Assembly (NCBI GenBank): GCA_012845835.1 | Contig: JABAKD010000027.1 | Coordinates: 5,759,465-5,823,464 of the forward strand | Source: Undaria pinnatifida | Lineage: Eukaryota; Sar; Phaeophyceae; Laminariales; Alariaceae | Direction: 5' to 3' | DNA length: 64,000 nucleotides | In this document: one piece after another, positions 34,401 through 46,000 of the stretch | How positions within the stretch are numbered: position 1 is the stretch's first letter | How the letters are laid out: every line of letters begins with the position of its first letter | Notes under the pieces: model-generated | Database searches by the model: none | What the model was told of the DNA's origin: nothing | Seen by the model: the letters and a program-made list of their open reading frames with translations, nothing else | Translations under genes and position numbers: made by a program

Positions 34401-37061
34401 TCTGCACGGCCCAATGGACTACGCGAAAAAGCTGAAACTGCGATCTCGTGTAGGGGACCTGGACCTACCAAAAGAAGAGATATACCAGTAGTGGGGAGGA
34501 GGAGGACGTGGCTACAAAAATGTGCCCGTGTGGCACAACAATAGCGAGTAGGACTCACATAGTAGGAGAACGTGAAATATGCAAGGAGGAGCGGGATGCG
34601 TTAGAGGAGTAGATTAGGAAATTCGACTCTTGTGACATGGAAGAGTTTGGTAGACTAGATAGTAGCGAGAAAACTATCGCTATCCTAGGAGATAGATGGT
34701 GGCCGCAGACGGCGAAACAGGACGGGGATAGGATAAGCAAAACCATTTCTATGTGATATGTGGAAGAAGCGTAATGAGCGCCCAACTGTTGGAGGTGTCT
34801 ATTAGGAGTAGGAACGGTGCTCCGTCTCGGAAGTGATGCGTGGTCAATGGTCAAATGACTAAGGCAAGCAACAAATGAGTATGCCTCCCCCCCCCCCCCT
34901 CCTCCCTACCACCTCAACGACCTCCCCCCCGAACACACATTGCGTCGACGACCCCCGCCTTATCACGCCTCTGAACCCGCGCAGGGCAAAGGGAAGGGTA
35001 AGAAGCCTTCCGCTAAGACAAAAGGCAAAGGTAAGGGACGAGACAAGAAGGCGGACACTGCTGCCAAACGCACCGAGGCATCCTCTGTTGCCGCCTCCAC
35101 CTCCACTAGTAGCGGCGGCAATGGCAGCGAAGACGGGGATGGAGGCAACCCCCCCCTGGCTACCCCGTCACCCTCCCAGAAGGCTCTCTTATATTCTCTC
35201 CTCAACGCGCTCAATATATCCTCCCAGAACCAGGTGAGTAATGGTGTTTGTTGTCTGGAGTTTGTTGTCTAGAGTTTGTTGTTGTTGTTGTTGTTGTCAT
35301 TGTTGTTGTCATTGTTGTTGTCGTTGATTGTTGGTTGTTAGGTGTTAGGTGGTGCTGCTGCTGCTCCCGCCTCACCACTCCTCCCCTCTTCCATTTCACT
35401 GACGCCATTGAGTGTTGTGGCCGATCCAACCCCGCCAGTAGGCGGGTTCTGACCCCCTTCCTCGTCCCCGCTCCCCGTTCGCCAACGGCAATGCGTCTTA
35501 TGGCATACCCGATTCGCCAGCAAGCGGCTGTTGGCCGCTTTTTATGCCTCCCCTCTCCCCTTTCGCTCAAGGCATTGCGTCTTATAGCAGACCCGACACC
35601 GCAAACAGGCGGGTTCTGATCCCCTTTGGAAGTATTTTTTTACTGCTGCGGCTATGTACGATTTCCGCAACAAAGACATGTTTTTCGTTGAAGTTTCCTC
35701 ATTCTTGTTGCTCGTGGCGTAACTTTCTTTCCCTCTCCCCTTTGGCTCACGTTGTTGCGTCGTATGGCAGACCCAACCCCACCAGCAAGCGGGTTCCGAC
35801 CCCCTTTTGGAGGCGTTTTTGACGGCTGCGGTTATGGACGTTTTCCGTAACAGCGACATGTTTGGCGGGGTGCTGGTGACGCTTACAGCGACGCTGATCT
35901 CGGAGGTGGCGAACCAAGACCCCAGCACCACTGTCGCCTATCTGCTGAGGTGACTTATCAAGACATACTGCCATTTTTGTGGTTTGCTTTCTTTTTTAAA
36001 TTGCCAGTTACACTTTCCAGGTCAACTCGCAGGAGCTTTTATTTTACTCAACGACCTTATGGGCAAGACGTGGTATCAGGTGTCTTCCCTTCTTGATACG
36101 GCCATCGTACAATTTTGTAACGTGGAATTTTCACTAATTCTTCCCCACGACGGCACAAAGGTTTATCGGTCTCGATGTGACATGACAGAGCCCCCCAGCC
36201 CCTTCCTCGCCCCCGTCTCGCTCCTAGTCTCCTCCCCCCTCCCCCCCCTCCCCCCGCCCAGCCCCCAGCAACACCTCCTTCACTGCGGCGAACCCCCCTC
36301 CCCCCCGCTGCGTTTTGTGGGACACGCGCCCGTTTTACCGTCGCCGGTCACCTTGCCATTTTGGTTGTTGTAACACATGTTTATATATATATATTGTTCT
36401 TTTTTTTCCCGTTTAGGTCGGGCATCGTGGACGCATACCTCAAGGTGCTCACTGCACCGCCGCCCATGCCGTCGTGCGGCTTCTTGATGATGGTGCCGCA
36501 CGTTCTACACGCGCTCTGCCTCACCCATGACGGTGCCTCGCGCGTTCAGGAGGCGGACGTGTTTCCATCGGTAAGAAATAATGAAGATCGAGAGATTGGT
36601 TGATCTGTTGGAAGAAGGAGATGCGTTGGGAGGGGGTTGGGGAGGCGTTAGGGAAGGGGGGGGGGAAGGGCCTGATTCACCCACGAAGGCGCCTTGCGCA
36701 CGTTCACGAGGCAGGTGTGGTTCCGTGGATGAGAGCGAATGGTTGATACGTTGGTTGATGCTCACCCCACTGTTCCTTGCCGCGCCCTGCGTTACGTTAT
36801 GCTTCCTTACCGTACCTTGCCTTATACACTCTGCGTATGAAGAGACGTTGCTGTGCCTTTTTATGGGACCCTCGATCGTTGCTTCTTTTTGTCTTTTTTC
36901 CTTTGCCATCCACCCATCCTCGTGTCCGCCCATTCCTTCCTCTATGCATCCGTCCATGCATCCATCCATCCACCCACCCACCCATCCATCCATCCATCTA
37001 TCCATCCATCCATCCATCCATCCATCCATCCATCCATCCACCCATCCATCCACCCATCCAT

Positions 37062-37096
<35 letters not shown>

Positions 37097-40000
37097 ATCA
37101 TCCACCCACTCATGACTAAACTGACCAACCAATAACCAATCTACCAGTATACCATCGGACCAACAGCCAGCCAGTCATCTATCCTCCACGATGCCAATAA
37201 AACGATCAACAGCTAACCGATCAACAGCTAACCGATCATTCTACCGGTAAAAAACTAATCAACCGAAGAATCATCCTCCCATCCTCCATTAAACCAGCAA
37301 TATTATTGCAACCAACCAATACGTACATCAATCAACAACCAACCAATCGACTGATTATACCAGTAAACGAACCAACCAATCAACGACCAGCCGTTCACTT
37401 AACCAAGCCAATCAACCCATGCACCCCATCTGTTTCCCGCTTCCAGCTGTTCCGCTCACTGATGTCTCCCGAGTACATTCACTCCTTGACACGGTCCCCG
37501 GAAGCTAACGTTACGAGCGCGGTGGGGGGTGGCTTGGACGAGCTCATGCGACACGTGCCCACCGTGCGGCCTCAGTGCATCAAGGCCCTCGTCGCCTCCC
37601 TGAGAGAGGTGGGTTGGTGTTGGTTTTTTTTTTTGGAATTTGTGTTGGTTGTAATGGCGATGTGGTGGTGGTGGTTGTTTTGGTGTTTGTGATGATGGCG
37701 ATGCTGGTGTAGGTGGTATTACTTGTTTTTGGTAGTGTTGATGGTTGTCGTGCTGGGTGTGGTGGTGATGGTGAGTGATGCTGGGTGGTGGTGATGGTGA
37801 GTGATGGTGAGTGATGCTGGGTGGTGGTGGTGGTGCGGTGGTGGCGGTACTTCTCGTGTTTTTATCCCGTCCTCTGTTCGTTTACTGTGTGCGTCGACCG
37901 TCGTTTTGGGTAGCACTTCAGACTGTTGTTACGATTGTCACCCCTTCGTTCTGTTACTCTACGATTCTATTGCCTGTCTAGTCGCATTCACGTAGTATTC
38001 AAATTTGCACTTTTCAGACAGTCTACTACTGTAGTACTGTAGCAGTACTGCTGTACACAGGCGGAGTCGTTTCTGGCAATGGTGCTTTTTGTATTGGTGT
38101 TGGTGATTTGGTTGGTTGTGGTGAGGGTGATGGTAGTGGCGGTGGGGGTATTTGGGCGACGTGTTGGTGGTGGTCTGATTGATTGTTAAGCGATTGCTCC
38201 AAAAATTGTCATCCACGTTTCAATGCTCTCTAAACATTGTCACCCACGTCGTCCATTTTCAGTTTTTTTTTGTGGTGGTGGTGTTGGTGAGAGGTGGTTA
38301 GCTTCTGAGGGCTGGTCGCTTGAAGATTTTTTACTGTAGTGCAACGTTTTTCCCCCGTCGTCCTCCTCCTCGTTTCCCTCCTCGTCCTCCTCCTCGTTAC
38401 GCTCAACCTTTGTTTGCGTTTTTGTTTTCTGTTCGATTTGTCGATGTCGTTTGTTCACCGCCAACTGCAGATGGTTGACAAAGCCGATGCTTTGCTGAAG
38501 AGGGAGCTAGACGGCGACTCATCGCTCGAGGTGAGAAACGATACAAATTACCAAACTTGTTACATAAACGCAGTGGGGTATCCGGTTTAAGAGCCCCTCG
38601 AAAATGACAAGTGTCGCCGCTCTTATCTCCATACCGCCGTTATATGTGTATTATAGGAGTCGTCCCACGGTAGGGGTTGCACTTATTGGGCCAAAACATG
38701 CTGACCGGTTGAGCTCAAGTGTTGGAACTATCGCTGACTATGATAAGGTCACCAGTATGTTTGTTCAAGTACTGTGTGTTTGAGTACGATTTGTTTGGTC
38801 TAAGCACTATTTTATAACTAATTTTCAATCACGTCAGCCGTGAGTTTGACGAATGTCAGGTCAATACTCAATCTTTGCAAGCTGCGTTGTTGGTACTCGT
38901 AATATACTATATGAGTGAGTTTTTATTGGGAGGTGTCTTATTTTTTGTCATCTTTAATGGTAAGTATTGGTATTTATACTTTAGGTGGGGAATTCTGAGC
39001 TAGGTAAAACATCGTATATATTTTATAAATTTATTACTGTAGTTTCCACTATACTACTTTATCATATGTATGGTAGGCGGTTTATTTTGTTTTTCTCCCC
39101 CCGGCTTTAATATCGGGAAGAGTACGAATACAGAATATTACAAGTTATCTATATGTTGCTCTTAATACAGCATTCAAGAATTAAAGTCATCTACTCCCAC
39201 CCCAAAAAGGATTAAAAACTCTGTGGGACACGAACCCACGGTTCCAAATTGATAAGCTGTCACTCTATTATCTAAATACATGTATATATTTTCAGGACAT
39301 CAGGTGTGAGTTCGACGAATTTTGAATCTGCTTGCTGATACTTGTACTATGCTATGTAGGTGAAATGCTTTTGGGAGGTGAACAAATGTTTTTCTCCACT
39401 ACATTAATTGGTGTTGGTATTTTTACTTTGGGTGGGGAATTTTGAAGTAATCTATCATGTCTATTTTATAAATTTGTTTCTGTAATTTCCACTATATTGC
39501 TGTACCATGTGTGTGGTGGATGGTTTACGGATGGATGGCTTGATCATGGTTGTTGGTACTGGTGGTTAAGTGCGTAAGTAAGTTTTTTCTGCCCGGGTGT
39601 GGTTTTATATTATTATTATTTATTTTTTTTTTCACTATAATGGCGTTTTTTTTTTTTTTTTTTTCTCTCACATCGGGAGTATGAAGACCGTAGCACTATT
39701 TGTTCAAGTACTGTTTGTTTAAGTACTGTTTGTTTAAGTACTGTTTGTTTAAGTACTGTTTGTTCAAGTACTGTTTGTTTAGGTACTGTTTGTTTTAAAT
39801 TCTGTTTGTTCAAGTACTGTTTGTTCAAGTACTATTTATAGGAATGCTGGTAGGGTTGCCCTTACAAATGTCATAGACGCCATGTTTCGGGTGAGATACC
39901 TCGTTGTAGCGTGTAACTATGGAACCCCCCCCCTCTCTTCCCCTCTCGTCCTATCCGCCTTCCTCTTCTTCTGTAGACCCTAAAGGAACGCTTGTTGACG

Positions 40001-43000
40001 CTCGCTTCCGATTCATCTGCGACGTGTGCCCTCCTCGTCATTTCTTGAAGCAATGTACCCCTCCCCCCCTCGTCTTTCCCCTTCCCCTCCTTCTGCAGAC
40101 CATTGAGGCACGCTCGTTGATGCTTGCTTGCCTTCCATCTGCAATTGTGTGCCTTCCTCGTCGTATCTTGTGACCACGAAATTACCCCCCTCTCCCAATC
40201 CCCGCCTTCTGCAGACCATAGAGGAACGCTCGTTGATGCAGCAATACGCATCTAACGTTGGGCAGTTGCTTGAGACAGCCCTGGGCCGAGTCGAAAATGC
40301 AAAGCCCTTTAACGAAGCGGGGGGTGACGAGTTGTTGCTGGATTTGATTCAGGTCGCGGTGCCCGGACCGAGGCCGCTCCTGGCCCGCGCGTCCTGCTGT
40401 TGGGGTCATAGCTCTCAGGTATGGCTGTGTGGTTGGGTTGGGTTGGGTGGTATGGTGTTGAGTTGTGTAGGATAGTCGTCGTGATGGTTCATTCTGCGGT
40501 TTTTGGCCGGTGTTGGCCGTCCGATACGCCATAACAACACACTACATGCGCGAAATGGATGCCGTGCGCGTTACCGTTCCTTGGCATGCCAGATCGTTCT
40601 TAGCCACCCTACCCCTCTTTTGCCTCTTCACCTGTCTATACGGTAGTAGCCCCTCAGTAAGGTGGTTGTGTGCCAGACAGAGCAATATGACCGCCCTATT
40701 GGGGAACGCCACTTTATTCGTTCCAGGTTATGTGGTCAATATCCCAGTCGCGTCACGCGATTATGACCGCCTTATGTCGGGATACCGCCTTACTGGGGTA
40801 CCCCTGCTTGATCGCTTCGCTCTCCTCGTTTCCACTCCGCCGCCGCTCTATCTCTATATGCCCTGGTCTTTGTTTTCCGTTCCCCCCGCGACGCCGTAAA
40901 GGTATTGGCGAACCACACCGCCTCGCACACGCTCGGGAGTGCCCTGAAGACCGTGGGGTCGCACGACACGGGGCGGCTGCTAAAGCGCACCATTACGCGG
41001 CTGAGCAAGGAGCTGGACACACTCGAGGTCGCCAGAAAGGATGTTATGAATGCTGGGGTAAGCCCCCCCCCCCCCCCCCTGCCGACGCCTCGTTACCCTC
41101 TCTGGGCTTCACCAATGGTTCTCCCTCCGTATGCGCACATAGGCTTTTAATTGTACGATTTCAAGTACTCGTGAGCTGTGAGTCCGACCGATTGGGTGGT
41201 CGACATTCAGCTTTAAGCCGCGTACTTTGAAGTTTCGACGTTTCTCTACCCCGGTTTTTATTGCGGGTCGATGGTCCTGGGCGTTTTGGTGGTGGACTTT
41301 CCGTGTAGAAGCGAGCGCACGTTTTTTTCTGGAACGAGCGACCTTTGTGTGTGAGGCCTGCGGCTATTGGTGGGGCTAATTGGTTGCTTGGTTGACTGCT
41401 TGGTTAGTTGATTTGGTCGGTGCGTTTGCTAGTTGATTGGTTGTTGATTGGTTGCGTGGTTTTGTTGTTGGTTGGTTGGCTTGTTGGTCGGTTGGTTGGT
41501 TGGCTTGTTGGTTGGCTGGTTGGTAGGTTGGTTGGTTGGCTGGTTGGTCAGTTATTCATTGTACCTGTTGTATTTTGCGTTTTTGTAGCTCTCACTGTCA
41601 TCTGCTGACGTTTTTATTGCGGTTGTTGCTTGTTGTTATTGTCGTTCTTGTCTAGGGAGTGGCCGCAGCGGTGGCTGCCGCCGCCGCGGCCCCCGGCATG
41701 GATGCGATGGACGTCGACGCTCAGCCTCCCGCCGCCGCCGCTGCCTCTACCACAACGCCCCCCGCCAAGCGCGCGACGAAAGCGGCCCCAAAGAAGGGCA
41801 AGGGTAAGGGCAGGGCTTCGCGCGCTGGCACAGCTGCTGCCGCTGCGGCTGCAGCGGCAGCAGCAGCTGCAGCAGCAGCTGCTAAAGCTGACGACGGCGA
41901 TTCGGACGTAGATATGGCCGGCGCGGCGGACGGCGCAGACGATGAACAGCAGAACCAGGAGCAGGGGGAGCAAAAGCGCCAGCAGGAGGGGGACGGGGCC
42001 ACCGCTTCAGTGGCGAACGAGCCCGAGGAGCTTGACATGGTGGGATTGCTGGATTGCATACCTCGTGAGCCGGTGTACATCACGTGGCCGCAGGTACCCC
42101 TGACAACACCAACGCTTCCACCGTCCGCGAAAACCAAGGGTTTGAAGGGAGCGAAAAAGCTCGGGAGGGGGGGGGCGGGGGATGAGGCCTCTGCCGCAGG
42201 CTCTCTAACATCGGGGGTCGGGGCCGTGGCCGGGGCCGAGTTGTCGCCGGGGTTGCCCCCCTTGCTGAGGGGCATGGCCTGTCTTCTTCGGAGCCTCGCG
42301 GTGGCGGAGTGGCTCGCCGCGGCGTTGACCTTGCTGACGCGGTGGGCGCCCTCTAGGAGCGCGCAGTCCGCCAGCGGCCAGCAGGCGGCGGCCCGGTGGG
42401 GGCCTATCCTGGTGTCCGGAGAAGGTCGAGAAGTCATGGAACGACTGATGAGGCTGCACCGTTACGTCTTGTTGGAGGTGAGGCGTTTTGTGTTTGTGGG
42501 ACGTGGTGCAGTAGTGGTCCCTTCATAGTGCCGGTTGAGTAATGCCGGTTGTCTGCGATAGCGCCTGTGAAGTCGCTTGGCACAGACGGTGGCAGCATGC
42601 GGAGTAGTGCCGGTTGCTGCTATGGTACCGGTATTTCTGGCTGGCGCACCCGGGCACTGCAGAAGGACCACGACGGTATTACGGTATTGGCTTGTGTTTA
42701 CTGAAAATATACCTCGGCTGTGATAGATCGAGAATTTCGTCTAGACTCGAATTTTGCGGGCTGTGTGTGACGCTTCGATCGCGCGTGCTGTTTTTCATTG
42801 TGAGGATTAGGGGGCGTTGTCGGAAAATTCGGGGACGATCAACGGGGCCTTGCAGTTACGATGAGGGATTTTCTAGTGTTGTACGTGCGTGTCCGACCCG
42901 ATAACCGGGATCCGAAAATATATTAGTAATTGATGGTAATGAGGCGCGATCTCAAAACGTAGGGTTGCGTTGCGTTGCGTTGCGTTGCGTTGCGTTGCGT

Positions 43001-46000
43001 TGCGTTGCGTTGCGTTGCGTTGCGGTGCGGTGCGGTGCGGTGCGGTGCGGTGCGGTGCGGTGCGGTGCGGTGCGGTGCGGTGCGGTGCGGTGCGGTGCGG
43101 TGCGGTGCGGTGCGGTGCGGTGCGGTGCGGTGCGTTGCGTTGAGTCGCGTTGCGTTGAGTTGAGTTGAGTTGAGTTGAGTTGAGTTGAGTTGAGTTGCGG
43201 TGCGTTGCGTTGCGTTGGGATGGGAAGGGATGAGATGGGTAGCGCTGGGTTGGTTCGAGTTGGGCTGAGGTGGGCCGGATTGGGTTGGGTCTTTTTTGCC
43301 TCCCACCAACGCACACAGCACAGTTATAATCACCAGCCCGAATTCCTAGCGAGAAAGCTTCAGTATCCTATGCCGTGGAATGATCTTGGTTTCTGTGTTG
43401 TCATTGATTTCAGCAGGGGGACGGCGGGGTCGGCAATCTATGGAACGATTGACAAGGCTTCACCTTTACGTCCCGTTGGAGTTGTGGGGTTTTCACATTT
43501 TTGCTCGCTTTTTCGGGGACAAACTGTTTGAAATTTGTGTAATTTTTTTCTTGCAGCAGTGAAAGCGTTTCCGACCCTCTAGTGTTTTTTTTCTCTATGA
43601 AAGCTAATGACGTTTCAAGTATGTGCTTCGTTGAAGCCACATGTTTATGTTCCCCTTGTGCTCGCTGTTTTTTGTTTTTGCTGTTTGCTTCTCGTGCTCA
43701 CGTATTGCCGCGTGCGCGTTCTTCTCTCGTCATTGCTTTTGCACTGCCCTCCCCTCCCCTCCCCTTGCTTCTCTCTGGAAACCTAACCTTGGCTTGCAGG
43801 TCTCGCGCGCGAAGGCAGACTACCACGCCTGGCTTCGGGATCTTGAGGTCGCTGAAGCTGCTACCGCCGCCGCTGCTGCGCCGGGGGGAGTGACTGAGCA
43901 GCAGCAGCCGCCGCCGCAGGTTAGGTCTGCGCCGCAGTATCCTTGGGTGGAGCCGGCGTATTATCGTCTCCTCGTTGTGGCGCAGGACGGAGCCCAGGTT
44001 GGTTCTGGTCTGGACAGCGACGGAAGCATCCCTGTGGATAACGTGGAGTGCGGGATGACCCTCGTGGCGTATGAGAGGTATGCTATTGTGATGAGCTGCT
44101 GCGCGGGTATGAGCGCGGATTGTGGAGGGGATCGGGTTTGGTTTAGTTGGGGGGTAGGGCGGGTTGGGGGGGGGGGGGGGGGGGGGGCACGGCCTCTGGG
44201 CAGTGCTTCGTTGTTACAGCGGTGGTGGTGTGGTATAGGGGTATATAGAAGGGCGTCTTATAGCTGTACATTGCAGTGCCAGTCTGTTCGGAAATTCAGG
44301 GTGCGTTTGGCTGGGGGCGAATATCCAAACGCACTCTATTTTTCCTAACAGGGTGGTTTTATGTTAAATCCAGGGCTTTCCACGGATCGGATCACTTCTC
44401 GTGGGTCGGGGCGACCGGACCCGACCCGACCCGACCCGACCCGACCCGACCCGACCCTACCCTACCCGACCCGACCCGACCCGACCCGACCTGACCCGAC
44501 CCGACCCGACCCGACCCGACCCGACCCGACCCGACCCGACCCGACCCGACCCGACCCGACCCGACCCGACCCGACCCGACCCGACCCGACCCGACCCGAC
44601 CCGACCCGACCCGACCCGACCCGTGAGATTTTGAACACCTCCTGACGCGACCGGACTCGACCCGCGAGTTTGTGAAAACCCCCTGAGCCGACCCGCAGAC
44701 CGGATCATGACCCGTAAAAAGCCCTGGTTTTATTTCCTTGCGAACGACACCCACGTTCTGGGCACAACTTGATCTTGCATTACTGCTTCCATTTTTTTTT
44801 GCAGCGGTAAGGGCATTTATTCCCAAAATCTGTCGGGTACTGATTAAAACTATTCCTGATGTATTTTTCTCTCGTTCTTATTATCCTTATTTCTTATTCT
44901 TATTTTGGTTGTGGCGGACAGGGCGGCGAGCTCGGCGGGCGTGACGCGCTACCGCACTCGGCATGGCTGGATCTCGGAGAATCTGCGCAGCAGCGGCCGC
45001 CAGCCCGTCGTCGAGCTACTCTCCGTGGGTCTCATGGTGAGGATTAGGTGGATGGGGGGGTAGGAAGAGGGCGGGGGGTGCATTGTGCATTTCCTGGCAA
45101 GGAATAAGCAGGGGGGAGATATGGGAAGGGGGATAGAAGGAGGGTGGGGAAAGAGGTAGGGTGAAGCGAGGAGTCTGTCCGTGGGCCTCCTGCTGAAGGA
45201 TATACCGGGAGGGAGGGAGGGAGGTGGGTGGGTGGGTGGTCGGTGAGGGGAGAGTGGAAAGGTCGGGGATAGGGAGAAGGCAGGACGGGAGATGGAGGGG
45301 GAGGGGTTTCACGCCAAGAACGAGCAGAGGAGTGGACAAAACAAGAAATGGAATGGAACGTACGTAGTAGTTTTTACTGTTAAACGTGCGGTGGAGCGGG
45401 GGGGGGGGGTTCAGGCAGGTTAGGGGCGCGCGCTCTGCTTGGAAATGAAGCGCCGAATATAACAAGTATAATGAACGTAAGAAGAAGCGGTAAGACCGAA
45501 AACAACTGGCGCGGAAGTACAGTAAACCCCCTTCGAAGATTGCATGGCGCGGCAACCCCAGTCGGAAGCCATAATCAGCGCAGGACTTCTCAACAACCCT
45601 CCCCGCTGGCGACAAAACAAGAACCGTCCGGTAGCACCTCTAGCATGTCTTACGCCTCTCAATCCTCCGCCCCCCCTCTCCCCACGTCCACCCCTGCTAC
45701 GTCAGACTTATCCCACGCCATCCAAACTTCTGGGAGCCCGCCTCGCGCCATCCCGCCTCGCCCACCCCGCTCGCGACCCTATCCTTAACCCCCCCTCCCC
45801 GTCTCCAACGCCCGACTTTTGCCACGCTTCCCATTCCTTAACCCCCATACCTTTGGAAGACCGTTTCGGGCCGTCCTACGCTACCCCGCTTCCCCCCCGC
45901 CCCTCCAAGTCCCGAGCTCCCCCCTCTCCACCCTTCTCTAACGCGCCACTCATCACACGCCCCCCAAACTTATTAACAAGCGCCTCACACGATCCGATCC

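Larger units (their letters stand above)
31447..34892 (+). mobile_element. LINE (non-LTR) retrotransposon, inactivated
   Basis: About 3.4 kb with a single decayed reading frame, no LTRs and no separate ORF1. The order is an AP-endonuclease-like domain, reverse transcriptase, then a Cys/His C-terminal motif. Several frameshifts and in-frame stops break it. The 3' end (TGCTCCGTCTCGG, GATGCGTGGTCAATGGTCAA, GCAACAAATGAGTATGCC, C tract) is shared with the SINE-like family. It is in the intron between exons 12 and 13, in the same orientation as the ligase. The clade is not assigned. Confidence 0.92.

Noticed and set aside
36505-37135. MDGWMDGW / HPSIHPSI repeat peptides
   Set aside because: Translations of the intronic CATC array.
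42873-43333. [10 protein letters not shown] / [10 protein letters not shown] frames
   Set aside because: Translations of the pentamer array.
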